In this document: one piece after another, positions 5,334 to 7,802 of the stretch
Layout of the letters: each line of letters begins with the position of its first letter
Position numbering within the stretch: the first letter of the stretch is position 1
From: Candidatus Kerfeldbacteria bacterium
Lineage (GTDB): Bacteria > Patescibacteriota > Patescibacteriia > UBA9570
Direction of reading: 5' to 3'
Assembly: GCA_003512175.1 (NCBI GenBank)
Contig: DOSP01000031.1
Coordinates: forward strand, 7,691-15,492
DNA length: 7,802 nucleotides
Notes under the pieces: generated by a model
Databases searched by the model: none
The model's input: only the letters and a program-made list of their open reading frames with translations
Told to the model about the DNA's origin: nothing
Position numbers and translations under genes: made by a program

Positions 5334-7802
5334 ATGGCCAAAGCCAAGCCAAAACTTGTCCTGATAGATGCCCACGCGATTATCCATCGCGCTTTTCATG
5401 CCCTGCCACCGTTAGCCACCAAAGATGGCACTGTCGTGAATGCGGTCTATGGTTTTTTGAATATATTGTTTAAAGTATTGCGTGATCTCAAGCCTACCCA
5501 TGTGGCGGTTGTATTTGACGCTCCCGGACCAACCTTTCGACATAGGCGATATAAGGAATACAAAGCCACGCGAAAAAAACAACCCGATGAGTTGTATGCG
5601 CAAATTCCCATTATCCAGGAAATTGTCGAAGCCTTTAACTTTCCAACGTTTAGTAAATCTGGCTACGAGGCCGATGATCTCATTGGTACCATTACCACCC
5701 AGGTTCCAAGAACGGTTCAGAGTTATATTGTCACCGGCGATATGGATACACTGCAACTGGTGGATGATCACACCTTTGTGTATGCTATGCGTAAAGGTGT
5801 CAGCGATACCTTAATTTATGATACGGACGAAGTAAAACGAAAGTTAGGCGGTCTCACGCCTGATCAAGTGATTGATTATAAAGCCTTGCGCGGTGATACG
5901 TCAGATAATATCCCCGGCATTCGGGGTATCGGTGAGAAAACCGCCACCACATTGTTGCTAGCACATGGCACGGTTGAACAAGTATTGCAACACGCCAAAG
6001 ACTATAAAGGAGCTTTGCAAGAAAAACTCACCACTGGAAAAGACGACGCCATGCTCTCTAAAGAGTTGGCGACCATTCACCGATCTGTGCCACTGGATCT
6101 CACCTTAGAGCAGCTCACCATACAACCTTACGATCGGTCCAAAATCGTCAATCTTATACAGCAACTTGAATTCAAGTCACTGTTACGTAATTTACCCGAC
6201 ATGCCGTCATCCTCTGGTCAGCTCACCCTGGGCGGAACGGTAGTAGAAGCTCAACCAGAAAAGGATTGGTTAGGAGACAGTAGCTATACCCTCATCGATA
6301 CTCCTGAGAAAGCCAAACAACTCATCAAACAATTAGAGCAGGTCAAAACATTTGCTCTGGATACCGAGACGACCAGCCTAGACCCGTTACAGTGTGAGTT
6401 AGTCGGCTTTAGCATCGCCGTAAAACCAGGCGAAGCGTATTACATCTCAGGTGAACTGGTTAGTTTGTTTAAAGCCGTGCTAGAAAATAAGCATATTGGA
6501 AAAGTTGGGCATAACATCAAATTTGATTATAAGGTCCTCCAAGCCACGAGTACCATAGTTGTACAATCCATTGTCACGGACACGATGCTGGCTTCCTATG
6601 TGTTGAACCCTGGCTCCCGCGGGCATAGCTTAGATAACTTGGCCTTTGCGGAATTTGGTTATGAAATGATGCCATATGAGGAGATGGTGGGAAAAGGCAA
6701 AACAGAACTGCCCATTACACAGGTACCAATTCGCAAATTAGCCTTTTATGCAGCCGAAGATGCCGATTATACTTGGCGGTTATACGAAACGCTTTTGCCC
6801 AGGGTCAAGCAGGCCAAGCTGGAAGATACTCTCCAGCTAGAGGTGGCTTTAATCCCGGTTTTGACCGCCATGGAATCAGCCGGCATCAGCGTGGATGTGC
6901 CCTTCTTGAACAAGATGAGTACTCAGTTGGCTAAGGACATAGCAGCGCTGGAGAAAAAAATTTACAAACTAGCGGATACTGAATTTAATATCTCGTCACC
7001 GAAGCAGCTGAAAGAAATTTTGTTTGATAAATTACATATCGACACTCAAGGATTGGCCAAGACCAAGACCGGAATTTCCACCGCAGCCAGTGAACTTGAA
7101 AAAATGCGTGGGTTGCATCCGATCATCGATTTGATCAGCGACTATCGGGAAGTGACGAAACTGAAATCAACCTATGTCGATGCTTTACCGCAAATGGTGA
7201 ATCCCAAAACCAAGCGCATTCACACCAACTACAATCAGACGATTGCCGCCACGGGTCGGCTCTCATCGGTCGATCCAAATTTACAAAATATTCCTGTGCG
7301 GACCGAACTAGGTCGAAAAATCCGTAAAGCCTTTATTGCTCCACCCGGCAAGGTGTTAGTGTCGCTAGACTATTCTCAAGTTGAGTTGCGCATTATTGCT
7401 CACCTCGCCAATGATAAAACCTTTATTGATGGATTCAAACGTGGTGCTGATATTCATACCCAAACAGCTGCGGAAATGAATGGTGTCGCTGAAGATCAAG
7501 TGACGAAAAACATGCGTCGAGCCGCTAAGTCGATTAACTTCGGTATTTTATATGGCATGGGAGCTTACGGCTTATCGCGTGATGCTAAGATTTCGATCGA
7601 GGAAGCCAAGTCGTATCTAGAACGCTACTTCACACTGCATCCAGCCATTAAACAGTATGTCGAAGATACTAAAGCAGTAGCGCGCACACAAGGCTATGTA
7701 GAAACCATGTTTGGCCGCCGTCGGTATTTACCAGACATTAACTCCGGTATGGGCCAAGTGCGCGCCGCCGCCGAACGCGCTGCCATCAACATGCCCGCCC
7801 AA
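5334..7802 (+). CDS. polA: DNA polymerase I (3'-truncated by the window edge)
   Basis: Repair polymerase that removes RNA primers, fills gaps and proofreads. 823 codons run without a stop to the window end. The ATG at 5334 gives the expected N-terminus (MAKAKPKLVLIDAHAII); an in-frame GTG at 5304 is a weaker alternative. The 5'-nuclease domain covers about 1-290, with acidic metal ligands D12, D62, E112, D114, D115, D136, D138, D188 and D191 and the helix-hairpin-helix segment GIRGIGEKTA. The 3'-5' exonuclease domain (about 320-495) is intact: D343 and E345 in DTET, D398 in NIKFD, and Y472 and D476 in YAAED. In the polymerase domain, motif A is SLDYSQVELRI (677-687), with catalytic D679. Motif B is RRAAKSINFGILYG (728-741), with K732 and F736. 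Motif C (the HDE region) and roughly the last 80-100 residues are beyond the window. The gene is divergent from the methyltransferase gene, with 151 bp between the chosen starts. No Shine-Dalgarno sequence precedes it. Confidence 0.98.
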   Translation, partial: MAKAKPKLVLIDAHAIIHRAFHALPPLATKDGTVVNAVYGFLNILFKVLRDLKPTHVAVVFDAPGPTFRHRRYKEYKATRKKQPDELYAQIPIIQEIVEAFNFPTFSKSGYEADDLIGTITTQVPRTVQSYIVTGDMDTLQLVDDHTFVYAMRKGVSDTLIYDTDEVKRKLGGLTPDQVIDYKALRGDTSDNIPGIRGIGEKTATTLLLAHGTVEQVLQHAKDYKGALQEKLTTGKDDAMLSKELATIHRSVPLDLTLEQLTIQPYDRSKIVNLIQQLEFKSLLRNLPDMPSSSGQLTLGGTVVEAQPEKDWLGDSSYTLIDTPEKAKQLIKQLEQVKTFALDTETTSLDPLQCELVGFSIAVKPGEAYYISGELVSLFKAVLENKHIGKVGHNIKFDYKVLQATSTIVVQSIVTDTMLASYVLNPGSRGHSLDNLAFAEFGYEMMPYEEMVGKGKTELPITQVPIRKLAFYAAEDADYTWRLYETLLPRVKQAKLEDTLQLEVALIPVLTAMESAGISVDVPFLNKMSTQLAKDIAALEKKIYKLADTEFNISSPKQLKEILFDKLHIDTQGLAKTKTGISTAASELEKMRGLHPIIDLISDYREVTKLKSTYVDALPQMVNPKTKRIHTNYNQTIAATGRLSSVDPNLQNIPVRTELGRKIRKAFIAPPGKVLVSLDYSQVELRIIAHLANDKTFIDGFKRGADIHTQTAAEMNGVAEDQVTKNMRRAAKSINFGILYGMGAYGLSRDAKISIEEAKSYLERYFTLHPAIKQYVEDTKAVARTQGYVETMFGRRRYLPDINSGMGQVRAAAERAAINMPAQ

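Noticed and set aside
5227..5364. 45-codon ORF in the polA leader, overlapping the polA start in another frame
   Set aside because: No Shine-Dalgarno sequence and no recognisable composition. It overlaps both the stem structures and polA, and is probably fortuitous.
5412..5814. Two ORFs of 110-119 codons inside polA, one on each strand
   Set aside because: Both are out-of-frame shadows of the conserved 5'-nuclease domain of polA.
1..7802. UGA recoding (as in Gracilibacteria or Absconditabacteria)
   Set aside because: No in-frame TGA occurs in any of the four coding frames, and glycines and tryptophans use standard codons.

Overview
The window (7,802 bp, moderate GC) carries four protein genes and no RNA gene, mobile element or CRISPR array that I can support. 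The organism is a bacterium using the standard code. Visible stops are TAA and TAG, and no in-frame TGA needs recoding. A secreted lamin-tail/OB-fold protein with a C-terminal membrane anchor, a very large unrecognised protein, sparse Shine-Dalgarno signals and tight packing suggest a Patescibacteria/CPR-type genome. That placement is inference, not a sequence match.

Layout. Positions 1-2448 (+) hold the 3' part of a large protein I do not recognise; the frame is open to the left edge. After 42 bp comes a lamin-tail-domain protein at 2491-4461 (+): signal peptide, two lamin-tail domains, two probable OB folds, one transmembrane helix and a basic tail. A class I SAM-dependent methyltransferase gene lies on the opposite strand at 4220-5182 (-). 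Its last 80 codons overlap the 3' end of the lamin-tail gene by 242 bp. A short control region follows, and then polA (5334 to the right edge, +), DNA polymerase I with 5'-nuclease, intact 3'-5' proofreading exonuclease and polymerase domains. It is cut off before polymerase motif C.

The first two genes may be co-transcribed. The methyltransferase and polA are divergent. The sequence around 5151-5333 is dense: a good sigma70-type promoter facing right (5151-5179), a weaker one facing left whose -10 lies 1 bp away (5181-5209), a nested set of stems (5258-5322), and an extended -10 that would place a transcript start exactly on the polA ATG. The genes do not form an obvious common pathway. The most unusual structures are the long antisense overlap and the layered control region before polA. 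I see no defence system or other clearly new multi-gene system.
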